In this document: piece by piece, positions 27,162 through 39,667 of the stretch
How the letters are laid out: the number at the start of each line of letters is the position of its first letter
Numbering within the stretch: the first letter of the stretch is position 1
Source of the DNA: Pseudomonas sp. GGS8
GTDB taxonomy: Bacteria; Pseudomonadota; Gammaproteobacteria; Pseudomonadales; Pseudomonadaceae
NCBI RefSeq assembly: GCF_024168645.1
Contig: NZ_JALJWF010000001.1
Coordinates: forward strand, 2,471,001 to 2,535,000
DNA: 64,000 nucleotides
Direction of reading: 5' to 3'
The notes under the pieces: model-generated
The model's database searches: none
What the model was told of the DNA's origin: nothing
Seen by the model: only the letters and a program-made list of their open reading frames with translations
Position numbers and translations under genes: made by a program

Positions 27162-29084
27162 TTACTGTGATTTTCTGACTCGCAGGTACCACTCGGACAG
27201 CAGTCGTACCTGTTTGTCGGTGTAGCCCCGCTCGACCATCCGTGTGACGAAGTCGTTGTGCTTCTGCTGGTCCTCTTTGCTGGCCTTGGCATTGAAGCTG
27301 ATGACCGGCAGCAAGTCCTCGGTGTTGGAGAACATTTTCTTCTCGATGACCACCCGCAGTTTTTCGTAGCTGAGCCAGGTTGGGTTCTTGCCGTTGTTGT
27401 TGGCACGGGCGCGCAGTACGAAGTTGACGATTTCGTTGCGGAAATCCTTCGGATTGCTGATGCCGGCCGGCTTCTCGATTTTCTCCAGTTCCTCGTTCAG
27501 GGCTACGCGGTTGAGAATCTCGCCGGTTTCCGGATCGCGGTATTCCTGATCCTGAATCCAGAAGTCGGCGTACAGCACGTAGCGATCGAAGATGTTCTGG
27601 CCGTACTCGCTGTAAGACTCGAGGTAGGCTGTCTGGATCTCCTTGCCGATGAATTCGATATAACGCGGCGCCAGGTACTCTTTCAGGAAACGCAGATAGC
27701 GTTCGCGGGTCTCGGCCTGGAATTGTTCCTGTTCGATCTGCTGTTCCAGCACGTAGAGCAGATGCACTGGGTTGGCGGCGATTTCGTGGGGGTCGAAGTT
27801 GAAGACCTTCGACAGAATCTTGAACGCGAAACGGGTCGACAGACCGTTCATGCCTTCGTCGACACCTGCTGCGTCGCGGTACTCCTGGATCGACTTGGCT
27901 TTCGGATCGGTGTCCTTGAGGTTCTCGCCGTCATACACACGCATCTTGGAGTAGATGTTGGAGTTTTCCGGCTCCTTGAGGCGCGAGAGCACGGTGAACT
28001 GAGCGAGCATCTTCAGGGTGTCTGGCGCGCAATGGGCCTTGGCCAGCGAGCTGTTGAACAGCAGCTTGTCGTAGATCTTCACCTCGTCGCTGACACGTAG
28101 GCAGTACGGCACTTTGACGATATAGATCCGGTCGATGAACGCTTCGTTGTTCTTGTTGTTCCTGAAGGTGTGCCACTCCGATTCGTTGGAGTGGGCCAGC
28201 AGGATCCCGGTGAACGGAATCGCCCCCAGGCCTTCGGTACTGTTGTAGTTGCCTTCCTGAGTGGCCGTCAGCAATGGGTGCAGCACCTTGATCGGTGCCT
28301 TGAACATTTCGACGAATTCCATCAGGCCCTGGTTGGCCCGGCACAGTGCCCCCGAATAGCTGTAGGCATCGGCGTCGTTCTGCGGGAACTCTTCCAGTTT
28401 GCGAATATCAACCTTGCCCACCAGTGCCGAGATGTCCTGGTTGTTTTCGTCGCCCGGCTCGGTTTTCGCAACTGCAATCTGGTTGAGGATCGACGGATAG
28501 AGTTTCACCACCCGGAACTGGCTGATGTCGCCGCCGAATTCGGCCAGGCGCTTGGTAGCCCATGGCGACATGATGGTGTTGAGGTAGCGCCGGGGAATGC
28601 CGAAGTCTTCCTCGAGTATCGCGCCATCTTCAGTGGCGTTGAACAGACCCAGTGGCGACTCGAAAACCGGTGAGCCCTTGATGGCGTAAAAGGGCACTTT
28701 CTCGATCAGCTGTTTAAGCTTTTCGGCCAAAGATGATTTGCCGCCACCGACCGGGCCAAGCAGGTAGAGGATCTGTTTCTTTTCCTCCAGGCCCTGAGCG
28801 GCATGACGGAAATACGACACGATCTGGTCGATGCATTCTTCCATCCCATGGAAGTCTTCAAAGGCCGGATAGCGACGGATCACCTTGTTGGAAAAAATTC
28901 GCGACAGCCTCGAGTTGGTCGAGGTGTCGAGCAGCTCCGGCTCCCCGATGGCCAGCAGTAGACGCTCGGCGGCGGAGGCGTAGGCGCTGCGGTCCTTTTT
29001 GCACAGTTCCAGGTACTCCTGCAGGGAGAGTTCTTCCTGGCGTGTGGACTCGAAGCGTTGTTGGAAGTGGCTAAAGATACTCAT
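27162..29084 (-). CDS. prkA: PrkA family serine protein kinase (YeaG-like)
   Basis: The 640-residue protein has the PrkA layout: an N-terminal AAA-type domain with P-loop LLGPVGGGKSSLAEKLK (about residues 108-124) and a C-terminal kinase-like domain. E. coli YeaG, its relative, autophosphorylates and acts in nitrogen starvation and stationary phase. It heads the block prkA-yeaH-spoVR. A sequence like a sigma-S -10 element lies about 180 bases upstream, which agrees with a stress role. Confidence 0.93.
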   Translation of the reverse strand: MSIFSHFQQRFESTRQEELSLQEYLELCKKDRSAYASAAERLLLAIGEPELLDTSTNSRLSRIFSNKVIRRYPAFEDFHGMEECIDQIVSYFRHAAQGLEEKKQILYLLGPVGGGKSSLAEKLKQLIEKVPFYAIKGSPVFESPLGLFNATEDGAILEEDFGIPRRYLNTIMSPWATKRLAEFGGDISQFRVVKLYPSILNQIAVAKTEPGDENNQDISALVGKVDIRKLEEFPQNDADAYSYSGALCRANQGLMEFVEMFKAPIKVLHPLLTATQEGNYNSTEGLGAIPFTGILLAHSNESEWHTFRNNKNNEAFIDRIYIVKVPYCLRVSDEVKIYDKLLFNSSLAKAHCAPDTLKMLAQFTVLSRLKEPENSNIYSKMRVYDGENLKDTDPKAKSIQEYRDAAGVDEGMNGLSTRFAFKILSKVFNFDPHEIAANPVHLLYVLEQQIEQEQFQAETRERYLRFLKEYLAPRYIEFIGKEIQTAYLESYSEYGQNIFDRYVLYADFWIQDQEYRDPETGEILNRVALNEELEKIEKPAGISNPKDFRNEIVNFVLRARANNNGKNPTWLSYEKLRVVIEKKMFSNTEDLLPVISFNAKASKEDQQKHNDFVTRMVERGYTDKQVRLLSEWYLRVRKSQ

Positions 29085-29380
29085 GACGTCACCTCGCTCG
29101 ATACGTGGAGTCGACGCCGGATCACTCAGTCGATACTGGCAGCAACCGGACAGGCAGTCGCTGTTTACCCCCCAGAACTCTTCCGGAGCTTACTACTCCG
29201 AAAGCTACTCCCGATGACCCGTGCGCCGGTGTACCGGCTCTCCCCTGTTTTGGATGGCCTGCGCTTAAGGATAGTTGGGAATTCGGGAGGTAAAGGCAAG
29301 ATACGTAATTAGTTGTGGCAGACCGTTCGTCTGTGATCGCGCTAGCCCACGGGGGCCGGGGCTTGCGCATTACAAAATAA
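29085..29380 (-). promoter_or_regulatory. prkA promoter and long leader
   Basis: The 296-base region upstream of prkA contains CTATCCTTAA (29274-29265), close to the sigma-S extended -10 consensus CTATACTTAA. A transcript from there would have a leader of about 180 bases. The leader can form the hairpin CTTTCGGAG/CTCCGGAAG and GCCGGT/ACCGGC, and it has several GGA triplets (GGGGAG, CGGGAG, CGGAG, CGGAAG) of the kind bound by RsmA/CsrA. The GGA part is suggestive only. Confidence 0.55.
29265..29274 (-). promoter_or_regulatory. Candidate sigma-S -10 element of prkA
   Basis: CTATCCTTAA on the minus strand differs from the sigma-S consensus CTATACTTAA at one base. No clear -35 box is present at 17 bases, as is common for sigma-S promoters. 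The E. coli homologues yeaGH are RpoS-dependent, which supports this reading. Confidence 0.55.
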
Positions 29381-29710
29381 TTATTCGGAAGCGCCTTGCG
29401 CCGTTTCCGAAGGATAGATCGTACGCCACAGCTCAAAACCGCCGTCCATGCTGTAGACGTCGGAGAAGCCCTGGCTAATCAGGTAAGCAGCCGCGCCCTG
29501 ACTGGAATTTCCGTGATAACAGACCACTACCGTGGGCGCGTCCAGATCGGCGCCCTGAATGAAAGCATGCAGAGAATGGTTATCCAGATGCTTTGAACCT
29601 GCGATGTGCAGCGCGGCAAACGTTGCCGGGTCGCGGACATCGACCACCACCGCGCCTTGTTCGCGCAGGGCTTGGGCCTGTTCTGGGGGGATACGTTTGA
29701 ATTCGCTCAT
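29381..29710 (-). CDS. glpE: Thiosulfate sulfurtransferase GlpE (rhodanese)
   Basis: GlpE is a single-domain rhodanese that moves sulfane sulfur from thiosulfate to cyanide or thioredoxin. The 109 residues contain [19 protein letters not shown] and the active-site loop [13 protein letters not shown], where the cysteine (about residue 64) is the catalytic nucleophile. The length agrees with E. coli GlpE. It follows apaH on the same strand with a 33-base gap. Confidence 0.93.
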   Translation of the reverse strand: MSEFKRIPPEQAQALREQGAVVVDVRDPATFAALHIAGSKHLDNHSLHAFIQGADLDAPTVVVCYHGNSSQGAAAYLISQGFSDVYSMDGGFELWRTIYPSETAQGASE

Positions 29711-29743
29711 GGCGGGCTCCTGTGGCTCGGCTGAAAGCGCAGT

Positions 29744-30625
29744 CTAGCGCGGGGCGCTGGCTGACGTTTGTTCGGGAATAGAGGTGGCGACTGCCGGTCG
29801 TACGTGGCCATGGGCGTCGCATTTGCATTGCAGGCGCTCGAAGGTGTCGACGTTCATCAGAGTCATGGTGCCACCCCAGACGCAACCGGTGTCGAGTGCA
29901 AACAGACCCGGTTCGTTGCACTGGCCTTCGAGCGCCGCCCAATGGCCGAAGATGATCTTCAGGCCTTTGGTCTTACGTTCCTTGTGGACGAACCACGGCG
30001 CATAACCCGGCGGTGCGGTGTCGATGCCTTCCTTGCCCTTGAGGTCGAGTTTGCCGTCGCTGGTGCAGAAACGCATCCGGGTGAAGTAGTTGGTGATGAC
30101 TCGCAGGCGGGCCGCGCCTTTGAGGTCGCTGTCCCACTTCACGGGTTCGTTGCCGTACATGCCGTCAAGGTAAGGTGCGAAGCGGTTGTCATCGCGCAGG
30201 GCTTCTTCGACTTCGGCGGCGCATTTCAAGGCTTTGCGCAGCGACCATTGTGGCGGGATGCCGGCATGGACCAGGGCGATATCGCGCTGTTCGTCGTAGT
30301 GCATGAGCTTTTGTTGGCGAACCCACTCCAGCAGGTCCGCACGATCGGGTGCTTCAAGAATTTCGCGCAGGGTGTCGGCTTTCTTCAGGCGCTCGATGTT
30401 TTGCCCGACGGCCAGCAAGTGCAGGTCATGGTTGCCAAGTACGCAGACCAGCGACTCGCGGATGCTATAGAGGAAGCGCAAGGTTTCCAGTGACTGTGGG
30501 CCACGGTTGATGAGGTCGCCCACCAGCCACAAGCGATCCCGCGTTGGGTCGAAGGCCACTTGCTTGAGCAGGCATTTGAGCGGTTCAAGGCAACCCTGTA
30601 CATCACCGACGGCATACGTCGCCAT
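29744..30625 (-). CDS. apaH: Diadenosine tetraphosphatase ApaH (symmetrical)
   Basis: ApaH splits Ap4A to two ADP and removes Np4 caps from RNA. The metallophosphatase motifs are at the N-terminus: [30 protein letters not shown] and [12 protein letters not shown], with a later GIPPQW and a FGHWAALEG motif. The 293 residues include a short C-terminal tail ([12 protein letters not shown]) beyond the usual end. Start and apaG stop overlap by one base (TGATG), so the two genes are coupled as in E. coli. Confidence 0.96.
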   Translation of the reverse strand: MATYAVGDVQGCLEPLKCLLKQVAFDPTRDRLWLVGDLINRGPQSLETLRFLYSIRESLVCVLGNHDLHLLAVGQNIERLKKADTLREILEAPDRADLLEWVRQQKLMHYDEQRDIALVHAGIPPQWSLRKALKCAAEVEEALRDDNRFAPYLDGMYGNEPVKWDSDLKGAARLRVITNYFTRMRFCTSDGKLDLKGKEGIDTAPPGYAPWFVHKERKTKGLKIIFGHWAALEGQCNEPGLFALDTGCVWGGTMTLMNVDTFERLQCKCDAHGHVRPAVATSIPEQTSASAPR

Positions 30626-31005
30626 CAGTGCAACGCCCCGGGTACCGCCAGACGGAACGGCGCGATGATGGCGTCGAAGTGCTTACCGTCTTCGGCGAGC
30701 ATCTCGTAGGTGCCCTGCATCGTCCCGACCTTGGACGTCATGACGGTGCCGCTGCTGTAGGTGTGGCTCTTGCCAGCGTCGATCAACGGCTGCTGGCCGA
30801 CAACGCCTGCACCGCGAACCTCCTCGACATGGCCGTCTCCGTCGGTGATGACCCAATGCCGCGAAAGCAGTTTGGCGGGTAGCAGGCCATTGTTCTGCAC
30901 AGTGATGGTGTAGGCGAAGGCAAAGCGGTTGTGCTCGGGTTGCGATTGTTCTGCCAGATAGCGGGTGACGACGCTGACGTCGACCTGATAACGAGGATCG
31001 GACAT
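30625..31005 (-). CDS. apaG: ApaG (Co2+/Mg2+ efflux-associated) protein
   Basis: ApaG is a small fibronectin-III-like beta-sandwich protein of 126 residues. Its biochemical role is not settled, although it is often annotated as linked to cobalt/magnesium efflux. Family segments are [39 protein letters not shown] and GTMQGTYEM. It lies between rsmA and apaH, its usual place. Confidence 0.95.
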   Translation of the reverse strand: MSDPRYQVDVSVVTRYLAEQSQPEHNRFAFAYTITVQNNGLLPAKLLSRHWVITDGDGHVEEVRGAGVVGQQPLIDAGKSHTYSSGTVMTSKVGTMQGTYEMLAEDGKHFDAIIAPFRLAVPGALH

Positions 31006-31068
31006 GCAAGAGGCCTTAAATCAAAGCGGGACGCGGGGCGTAGCTGATACAAATCAGTCTAGGCCAAG

Positions 31069-31105
31069 TATCGGGTAGTAAACCAGAGTGGCGTCCTACC
31101 CGATA
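31069..31105. repeat. 10-bp inverted repeat between rsmA and apaG
   Basis: TATCGGGTAG (31069-31078) and CTACCCGATA (31096-31105) are perfect complements around a 17-base loop. The element lies 15 bases after the rsmA stop, inside the lptD-surA-pdxA-rsmA-apaGH run. There is no T tract. It may be a processing or attenuation hairpin. Confidence 0.6.
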
Positions 31106-31119
31106 GCGCTCATCGCCTG

Positions 31120-31938
31120 TCAGTCGGTGGCAGGCTTTTGCAGGACTTGTTCGCTGAGCTTGTCGGCCAGGCGCACGAAGGCGGCCAGGTCGAGCTGCTC
31201 GGGGCGCAGGCTGCCATCGACGCCGGCGGCTTCGATTTCGGCATTGCTCAGCAATAGTTTCAGCGTGTTGCGCAGGGTTTTGCGGCGCTGGTTGAAGGCT
31301 TCACGCACAACGCGCTCCAACAGGCGATGGTCCTTGGCCGGGTGCGGCAGTACCGCGTGGGGTACCAGGCGCACGATCGCGGAGTCGACTTTGGGCGGAG
31401 GATTGAACGCACCCGGGCCGACGTTGAACAGATGCTCGACCCGGCAATGGTACTGAACCATGATCGACAGACGACCCCAGTCACCACCACCCGGACCCGC
31501 CGCCAGACGTTCGACCACTTCCTTTTGCAGCATGAAGTGCATGTCGCGAATCAGGTTGGCGTTGTGCAGCAGATGAAAGATCAGCGGCGTAGAGATGTTG
31601 TACGGCAGGTTACCGACCACACGCAGGCTGTTTGGTGCGGCGTTCAGACTGTTGAAGTCAAACTTCAGCGCATCGCCCTGATGCAGGTTGAAGTTGCTCT
31701 TGCCGGCGAACTGCTGGTTGAGGATCGGGATCAGGTCCTTGTCCAGTTCCACGACGTCCAGTTGGGCGCCGCTGTTGAGCAGGCCAGCGGTCAGTGCACC
31801 CTGGCCCGGACCGATTTCCAGCAGGCGGTCTTCAGGTTTAGCGTGAATGGAGCGCAGGATGCGGTCGATAACGCCGGCATCGTGCAGGAAGTTCTGGCCG
31901 AAGCGCTTGCGCGCCCGGTGTTGGTAATGCTCGGTCAT
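31120..31938 (-). CDS. rsmA: 16S rRNA dimethyladenosine transferase RsmA (KsgA)
   Basis: This enzyme dimethylates A1518 and A1519 of 16S rRNA late in 30S assembly. The 272 residues have the SAM-binding motif [11 protein letters not shown] and the catalytic NLPYNIS motif with a later [13 protein letters not shown] segment. It is not the RNA-binding regulator that is also called RsmA in Pseudomonas; ksgA is the clearer name. The gene overlaps pdxA by 4 bases. Confidence 0.97.
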   Translation of the reverse strand: MTEHYQHRARKRFGQNFLHDAGVIDRILRSIHAKPEDRLLEIGPGQGALTAGLLNSGAQLDVVELDKDLIPILNQQFAGKSNFNLHQGDALKFDFNSLNAAPNSLRVVGNLPYNISTPLIFHLLHNANLIRDMHFMLQKEVVERLAAGPGGGDWGRLSIMVQYHCRVEHLFNVGPGAFNPPPKVDSAIVRLVPHAVLPHPAKDHRLLERVVREAFNQRRKTLRNTLKLLLSNAEIEAAGVDGSLRPEQLDLAAFVRLADKLSEQVLQKPATD

Positions 31939-32924
31939 AAACGGGTCTCGGCCATCTGGTAGGCGGTTTCCAGGGCGACTTGCAGGCTGCCGGTGTCGAT
32001 GTTGCCGCTGCCGGCCAGGTCCAGGGCGGTGCCATGGTCGACCGAGGTGCGGATAATCGGCAAGCCGAGGGTTACGTTGACTGCCGCGCCGAAGCCTTTG
32101 TATTTCAGCACAGGCAAGCCCTGGTCGTGGTACATCGCCAGCACCGCGTCGCAGTGCTCCAGATATTTGGGGGTAAACAGAGTGTCGGCGGGCAGGGGGC
32201 CGCGAAGGTCCATGCCCTCGCCGCGCAGGCGCTCTAATGTAGGTTCGATGATGTCGATTTCTTCATGGCCCAGATGACCGCCTTCACCGGCGTGCGGGTT
32301 AAGCCCGCAAACCAGGATGCGTGGCTGGGCGATGCCGAACTTTTCTTTCAGGTCGGCGTGCAGAATCCGTGTGACCCGCTCCAGGCGCTCTGGCGTGATT
32401 GCGTCGGCAATCTCGCGAAGAGGCAGGTGAGTGGTGACTAGCGCCACGCGCAAGCCGCGGGTGGCGAGCATCATTACCACTTGTGCGGTGTGTGTCAGGT
32501 CAGCGAGAAACTCCGTGTGCCCGGAAAAAGCGATCCCGGATTCATTGATCACGCCCTTGTGCACCGGAGCGGTGATCATGCCGGCGAAATGCCCGTCAAG
32601 GCAGCCTTGCCCAGCGCGGGTCAGGGTTTCCAGAACGAAAGCCGCATTGGCCTTGTCCAGTTGCCCGGCGGTGACCTTGGCGTTGAGAGGCGTATCCCAC
32701 ACATACAGGCTGTTGGTGGGAGCAGGAGCATCCGGCCAGCTGTCCGGCGTTACCGGCAGCAGATCGACCACCACGCCCAGCTGCGCGGCCCGCTCAATGA
32801 GCAGGTCGCGGCTGGTGATGGCAATCAGGGGATGTGGCTGGGCTTGCGAGGCGAGCAGCAGGCACAGGTCGGGACCTATGCCGGCTGGTTCGCCGGGGGT
32901 CAGCGCGAAACGCTTGGGTTTCAC
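31935..32924 (-). CDS. pdxA: 4-hydroxythreonine-4-phosphate dehydrogenase PdxA
   Basis: PdxA oxidises 4-phosphohydroxy-L-threonine in pyridoxal phosphate synthesis. The 329 residues open with [13 protein letters not shown], contain the metal-binding SGHTEFLAD and ending [12 protein letters not shown], and have family length. It overlaps surA and rsmA by 4 bases on either side, the compact surA-pdxA-ksgA arrangement known from E. coli. Confidence 0.97.
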   Translation of the reverse strand: MKPKRFALTPGEPAGIGPDLCLLLASQAQPHPLIAITSRDLLIERAAQLGVVVDLLPVTPDSWPDAPAPTNSLYVWDTPLNAKVTAGQLDKANAAFVLETLTRAGQGCLDGHFAGMITAPVHKGVINESGIAFSGHTEFLADLTHTAQVVMMLATRGLRVALVTTHLPLREIADAITPERLERVTRILHADLKEKFGIAQPRILVCGLNPHAGEGGHLGHEEIDIIEPTLERLRGEGMDLRGPLPADTLFTPKYLEHCDAVLAMYHDQGLPVLKYKGFGAAVNVTLGLPIIRTSVDHGTALDLAGSGNIDTGSLQVALETAYQMAETRL

Positions 32925-34243
32925 TGCGTTGCCTGGTCTGCACCAGGGAGTTTGATTTCTACGTACGCTTCGTCACGGATCTGACGCAGCCAGGTTTGCA
33001 GCTCTTCGTCGTACTTGCGGTTACGCAGTACGGTCATCGCTTGCTGCTCACGGGCCTGAGCGGTGCTGTCGGTGGCGCGGCGGCCAAGGACTTCCAGTAC
33101 GTGCCAGCCATATTGGGTCTTGAACGGCTTGGACAGCTGACCTTGCGGGGTCTTGGCCATCACTTCGCGGAATTCAGGCACCAGCGCGTTCGGGTCGATC
33201 CAGTTCAGGTCGCCGCCGTTGAGGGCGGAACCCGGATCCTCCGAGAAGCTTTTCGCCAGCTCGCCGAAATCTTCGCCCGCTTCGATACGGGTATAGAGCG
33301 ACTGAGCCAGGGCCTTGGTTTTTTCTTCGTCGCGGATCGGGCTCGGTTTGACCAGGATGTGCCGCACGTGTACTTCGTCACGCACCTGGGCTTCACCGCC
33401 ACGCTTGTCGAGGATCTTCAGGATAATAAAGCCGCCCGGTGTGCGCATTGGCTGGGTTACGTCGCCAACGGCCATGGTGCCCAGCAGGCGATCGAACGGA
33501 GGTGGCAGTTGAGCAGCTTTACGCCAGCCCATGTCGCCGCCTTCCAGTGCAGTTTCGCTGGCGGATTTGGCGATTGCCAACTGACCGAAGTCAGCGCCTT
33601 GCTTGAGCTGCTGGTAAACCGCGTCGGCTTGTTTGGCGGCATTCTGAATCGCGTCGGAGTTGGCGCTTTCCGGCGTAGGAATCAGGATGTTGGCCAGACG
33701 AAACTCTTCGGACAACTGCATTTTGCCCAGGTCGGATGCCAGGAAGTTCTTCACTTCCTGCTCGGACACCTGGATGCGTTCCGCCACACGGCGCTGACGC
33801 ACACGGCTGATGATCATTTCGCGGCGGATTTGGTCGCGGGCGGCGTCATAAGACAGGCCGTCGCGAGCCAGAGCGGCGCGGAATTGTTCGATCGACATGT
33901 TGTTGCGCTGGGCAATGGTGCCGACGGCCTGATTCAGCTCTTCATCGGTAATGCGGATGCCGGAACGCTCGCCGATCTGCAATTGCAGGTTTTCGACGAT
34001 CAGACGCTCGAGCACCTGCTGATCCAGTACGCCGGCTGGCGGTACGGCAGCACCGCGTTTGGCGATGGTTTGCTGAACTTCGTGGACACGCTGATCCAGC
34101 TGGCTCTGCATGACCACGTCGTTGTCGACGATGGCCACCACTTTGTCGATGGGCTGTACCGCGGCGTTGGCCGCGGTACCCAGGAACAACGCGCCCAGCA
34201 TCAGCGGGCGCAGACAATCAGAAAGCTTGGTCTTCACGTTCAC
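32921..34243 (-). CDS. surA: Periplasmic chaperone/peptidyl-prolyl isomerase SurA
   Basis: SurA escorts unfolded outer-membrane proteins through the periplasm. The 440 residues have a signal peptide (about 1-27, ending TAANA), an N-terminal chaperone domain starting with [17 protein letters not shown], and two parvulin domains (about 185-285 and 295-395) recognised by [10 protein letters not shown] and [10 protein letters not shown]. It overlaps lptD by 26 bases, which fits its role in LptD folding. Confidence 0.96.
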   Translation of the reverse strand: MNVKTKLSDCLRPLMLGALFLGTAANAAVQPIDKVVAIVDNDVVMQSQLDQRVHEVQQTIAKRGAAVPPAGVLDQQVLERLIVENLQLQIGERSGIRITDEELNQAVGTIAQRNNMSIEQFRAALARDGLSYDAARDQIRREMIISRVRQRRVAERIQVSEQEVKNFLASDLGKMQLSEEFRLANILIPTPESANSDAIQNAAKQADAVYQQLKQGADFGQLAIAKSASETALEGGDMGWRKAAQLPPPFDRLLGTMAVGDVTQPMRTPGGFIILKILDKRGGEAQVRDEVHVRHILVKPSPIRDEEKTKALAQSLYTRIEAGEDFGELAKSFSEDPGSALNGGDLNWIDPNALVPEFREVMAKTPQGQLSKPFKTQYGWHVLEVLGRRATDSTAQAREQQAMTVLRNRKYDEELQTWLRQIRDEAYVEIKLPGADQATQ

Positions 34244-37031
34244 GATAACCTTGGATGCCTTTGTCGAGGAAACTCTCTACTTTGGCGCCGGTGAGGCCGC
34301 CGAGTCCCTTCAGAACAATTTGGAGGAAGACGCCGTGGTCGCCTTTTTCGTTTTGTGGAGCTTCCTGACTGAATTCGTCATAGGAAACCCAGTAACGGTT
34401 GATCAGGCGTAGTTTCCAGCAGCAGTTGTCGTACTCGAAACCACCAAAGGCTTCCAGGGTACGGTTGCGGTTGTAGTCATACTGCCAGCGGCTGATGGCG
34501 TTCCATTGCGGCACGATCGGCCAGATCACCGAGAAGTCGTGCTGTTTGATCTTGTAGTAATCCTTCACGTAGCCAGGTTGGCCAGGAGTGCCGTAGTCAC
34601 CGCCGCCCACCGACCATTTACCGCTGTTCTGGTCATAACGAACCTGGTCATTGCGATAGCGATAACCGGCGTTGATGACCTTGTTCGGGTTGTCTTCTGG
34701 TTGGTAGTGGAACATCGCGCTGCCCGAGCGAGGGCTGCGGCTGTCCGGGTCCCAGTTGTAATCGGCGGTGGTGCGCCAGTCACGGTTCCAGCGATATTCG
34801 TACTCCAGCGCATAAGGCGAAACGTTGGCTTGAGCATCGGCGCGGGTTTTTGCATCGATACCTGGCAACTGAACTTCGCGGTCCTTGAAGTACAAGGCCT
34901 GGCCGACGCTGATACGTTGACGTTCGAAGCCACTGTCTTCGATCCAGCGGCTGGTCACGCCCAAGGACAGTTTGTTCTCGTCGCCGACACGGTCGGAGCC
35001 GGAGAAGCGATTGTCACGGAACAGCGAGGCGTAGTTGAAGGTGTATTCGCTGGTGTCGAATACCGGAATATCCTTCTGGTCTTCCTCGGGTACATAGAGG
35101 TAGAACAGGCGCGGTTCGAGGGTCTGGCGATAATTCTTGCCAAACCATTGGGTATTGCGATCGAAATACAGGCCGCTGTCGATACTGGCAATCGGCACGC
35201 CACGGTTCTGGTTGCTGCCGAAATGACCATTGAAGTTTTCAGTCCCGGCTGCCGCTGCGGCTTGATCCTGGGCCACGATTTGGCTTTTGCCAGTACCATC
35301 CAGATCCAGTTGGTACTGGGTGTATTGGTACTTGAGCGATGGCTTGAGGAAGCCATAGGTCCAGTTCAGTGGCAGGCTGACAGCCGGTTTGAGATTCAAG
35401 CGGTCGCCGTTGGCACGTGCCAGGCCTTGAACGTTGTTGTCAAGACGCGATGCGACGGTGCCGTCTTCGTTTACGAAGTCGCCGTTCTTCAAATCACGCT
35501 CAAACCGCACAACCTCAGTCTCGTAATCAAAATTCAGCCCTTCCGGATGATACGGCAGCTGACCATTGAAGGTGATCTGCGGCAAACGGTCGTACGGCGT
35601 GATGTTCGAAACAGTCGCCAGCTGATAAGCCTGGGCGTTCAAGCGAGCGATGTAGCTGTCGCCACGATAGGTGACAGAGCCCTGCTGGTTCACGTAGTCA
35701 GCGCTTTTCACGCCAATCTGGTCAGTCTGCAGATCCTGGAAGTAATACGGATCGCTGATCTTGGTGTAGTCGACTTGCGTAAAGACGCGCGAGTCGAGGC
35801 CACCCTTGTGCTGCCAGTTGTACATGTAGCGGTTTTTTTCGTAGTCGGTCTGCTTGCTGCGATCGGTATCTTCGTCGTTGAGGTACGCGGCGCCGAACTG
35901 GCCTTCGCTGGACTTGGTCAGGTAGCGGAATTCGCCTTCCATCAACAGGCCGTGCTTGGCCATGTAACGCGGGTACAACGTGGCGTCGTAGTTTGGCGCC
36001 AGGTTGAAGTAGTACGGAGTGACCAGCATGAAGCCGGTATCGCTGCCGGTGCCGATGGTCGGCGGCAGGAAGCCGGACTGGCGACGGTCATCGATCGGGA
36101 AATAGATGTACGGCGTGTACAGAATCGGAATGTCCTTGACCCGCAGCGTCACGTTGGTCGCGGTACCGAAACCGGTGGCCGGGTTCAAGGTGATGTTGTT
36201 GCCCTTGAGCTGCCAGGCATTGCTATTCGGTTCGCACGTGGTGTACGTACCGTCCTTGAGGCGGATGATCGCGTTCTCGGCACGTTTGGCGTACAGCGCG
36301 TTACCGCGGATGCGCGACTTGTGCATTACGTATTCGGCGTTGTCGACCTTGGCTTCACCGGTGTCGAGCTGCACGTCGGCGTGATCGCCCACGATCAGCG
36401 CACCATTGTCGCGAATGCGCACGTTGCCGGCCAGTTCGCCACGGCTCTCGGCCTGGTACAGGTTCGCTTCGTCGGCTTCGACCTGCATGCTGCCCTGACG
36501 CATGACAACGTCACCGGCCAGGGTCGCGACCTGCTCTTCCTGCTTGTAGCGGGAGGCCTTGGCGCCGATAAAGGTTGGAGCGTCACTTTTATTCGTCTTG
36601 TCGTTCATGCCAGGACGAATCGGTTCGATATAGGAACCAGAGCAGTAAGGACCGGTTTCGGCCAATTGCGCTGCGGTGAGCTTCTCGCGCGGAACCCAGT
36701 CGAGGTGGCTGTAGTCTTCACTACGCGACTTCAGGCCGCGGCCCTTGGACTCGGTAACCAGCACAGGCTTGGCGCCGGTGTCTTCGCTGGAGGTGGTGCC
36801 TGCCGGGGTTTCGCCAGTGGCGGAAACTGCGCTGCCATCATGGACGGGCCGCGGCGGCAATGCAGCGGCCGGCGCCTTTGGCGCACAGTCCCAGGCACCC
36901 GAAGCAGAGACTGAGCAGTCATACTGTTCCGCGGCGACCACGAACGACGTGGCCAGGGGTTGCAGGGCCAGCAGACTGCCGGTAACCAACAACGGAAATT
37001 TTTTACGAAACGCGGGGGATTTCAATGCCAT
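34218..37031 (-). CDS. lptD: LPS assembly outer-membrane protein LptD
   Basis: LptD, with LptE, inserts lipopolysaccharide into the outer leaflet. The start is ATG 37031 ([15 protein letters not shown]), giving a signal peptide (about 1-34), 937 residues in total. The N-terminal OstA/jellyroll domain (about 180-320, with [20 protein letters not shown] after it) is followed by a 26-strand barrel to the C-terminus. Cysteines at the mature N-terminus ([13 protein letters not shown]) and CCWKLRL near the C-terminus fit the known disulfide pairs. An upstream in-frame extension to 37265 overlaps amgK and is not used. Confidence 0.95.
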   Translation of the reverse strand: MALKSPAFRKKFPLLVTGSLLALQPLATSFVVAAEQYDCSVSASGAWDCAPKAPAAALPPRPVHDGSAVSATGETPAGTTSSEDTGAKPVLVTESKGRGLKSRSEDYSHLDWVPREKLTAAQLAETGPYCSGSYIEPIRPGMNDKTNKSDAPTFIGAKASRYKQEEQVATLAGDVVMRQGSMQVEADEANLYQAESRGELAGNVRIRDNGALIVGDHADVQLDTGEAKVDNAEYVMHKSRIRGNALYAKRAENAIIRLKDGTYTTCEPNSNAWQLKGNNITLNPATGFGTATNVTLRVKDIPILYTPYIYFPIDDRRQSGFLPPTIGTGSDTGFMLVTPYYFNLAPNYDATLYPRYMAKHGLLMEGEFRYLTKSSEGQFGAAYLNDEDTDRSKQTDYEKNRYMYNWQHKGGLDSRVFTQVDYTKISDPYYFQDLQTDQIGVKSADYVNQQGSVTYRGDSYIARLNAQAYQLATVSNITPYDRLPQITFNGQLPYHPEGLNFDYETEVVRFERDLKNGDFVNEDGTVASRLDNNVQGLARANGDRLNLKPAVSLPLNWTYGFLKPSLKYQYTQYQLDLDGTGKSQIVAQDQAAAAAGTENFNGHFGSNQNRGVPIASIDSGLYFDRNTQWFGKNYRQTLEPRLFYLYVPEEDQKDIPVFDTSEYTFNYASLFRDNRFSGSDRVGDENKLSLGVTSRWIEDSGFERQRISVGQALYFKDREVQLPGIDAKTRADAQANVSPYALEYEYRWNRDWRTTADYNWDPDSRSPRSGSAMFHYQPEDNPNKVINAGYRYRNDQVRYDQNSGKWSVGGGDYGTPGQPGYVKDYYKIKQHDFSVIWPIVPQWNAISRWQYDYNRNRTLEAFGGFEYDNCCWKLRLINRYWVSYDEFSQEAPQNEKGDHGVFLQIVLKGLGGLTGAKVESFLDKGIQGYREREDQAF

Positions 37032-37161
37032 CTTATTAGTCCGGGCTTCCTGCGTGCCATCTGCCCGCGGTGTGGGCCGCACGCCTCTCGATGGTCTGAA
37101 AAAGATGCTGGATAATAAAGCATGACCCGCTTGACGGCTAGCGCCGTCGGAGACCCTTGCA
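37032..37161. promoter_or_regulatory. Divergent lptD/amgK promoter region
   Basis: The 130 bases separate the outer-membrane assembly operon from amgK-murU. On the minus strand TTTATTATCC (about 37120-37111) could be the lptD -10 region. No sigma-E type GAACTT/TCTGA pair at correct spacing was seen. A small inverted repeat GACGGCTAGCGCCGTC (37132-37147) lies just before the amgK start. Confidence 0.35.
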
Positions 37162-38849
<1,688 letters not shown>

Positions 38850-38850
38850 C

Positions 38851-39615
38851 ATGTTGTGGCCAGGGACTCTGATTGGAGCCGGAGCGGGCTTTGCCATAGC
38901 CAGCATTCCGGGGGCCATGCTCGGTGCTTTATTGGGACAGGCGCTGGATCGGCGTTTGCACCTGCAGAGCTGGGCGCATTTATGGGAAAAATTCGGTGGC
39001 CGCTCGGTGCTGCGCAACGATGAACTTTTGTTCGTGTTGCTGGGTCGATTGGCCAAGAGCGATGGGCGGGTGGTGGATGGCCACATCCAGCAGGCGCGGC
39101 AGGAAATGCGTGCGCTGGAGATGACCGAGTCGGCGCAACGTCGGGCGATAGCCGCATTCAACCGCGGCAAGTCGGGACACGACCGGTTGCGCAGTTATCT
39201 GCGACGCTTGAGTGCTCAACCCCATGCGGCAGAAGGCGTATTGCGTGCCTGTTGGCGGATGGTCTGGGCCGATGGCCGCGCCGGCAGCAGTGAACGCGAG
39301 CTGATTGCCCAGTGGGGCAAATGGTTGGGTTGGACGCCGCAACAGGTGCAGGCGCTGGCGAGCGACTACGAGCCGAAGCGCCCATTGGTCAGCAGTACGA
39401 TCACGTATCAGGAGGCCTTGCGGCTATTGGGCGTGTCGGCGACCAGCGAGCCGGCACAGATCAAACGCGCCTATCGGCGTCTGCTCAGTCGCCATCATCC
39501 GGACAAGATTGCCGGCAGCGGTGCGACGGCGTTGCAGGTTCGTGAGGCAACAGACAAAACACGTGAACTGCACAGCGCCTACACGTTGATTCGTGAGCGG
39601 CGGGATTTTCGTTAG
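38851..39615 (+). CDS. djlA: DjlA-like DnaJ-domain protein with TerB domain
   Basis: The 254-residue protein has one N-terminal hydrophobic segment with glycine-rich GAGAGFAIASIPGAMLGALLG, a central TerB-like domain (about 50-165) and a C-terminal J domain (about 185-254) with the HPD motif in RHHPDKI. It is therefore a membrane-anchored DnaK co-chaperone of DjlA type. It follows murU by one base and probably shares its transcript. Confidence 0.88.
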   Translation: MLWPGTLIGAGAGFAIASIPGAMLGALLGQALDRRLHLQSWAHLWEKFGGRSVLRNDELLFVLLGRLAKSDGRVVDGHIQQARQEMRALEMTESAQRRAIAAFNRGKSGHDRLRSYLRRLSAQPHAAEGVLRACWRMVWADGRAGSSERELIAQWGKWLGWTPQQVQALASDYEPKRPLVSSTITYQEALRLLGVSATSEPAQIKRAYRRLLSRHHPDKIAGSGATALQVREATDKTRELHSAYTLIRERRDFR

Positions 39616-39667
39616 CAAGTAGGATTTGTGTCGTCAGTGATGCCGCGATGAGGGCGACTCGGTCTGA

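Noticed and set aside
34506..36914. Plus-strand open frame of 802 codons
   Set aside because: It lies exactly opposite lptD, has no recognisable domain and follows from codon bias of the real gene.
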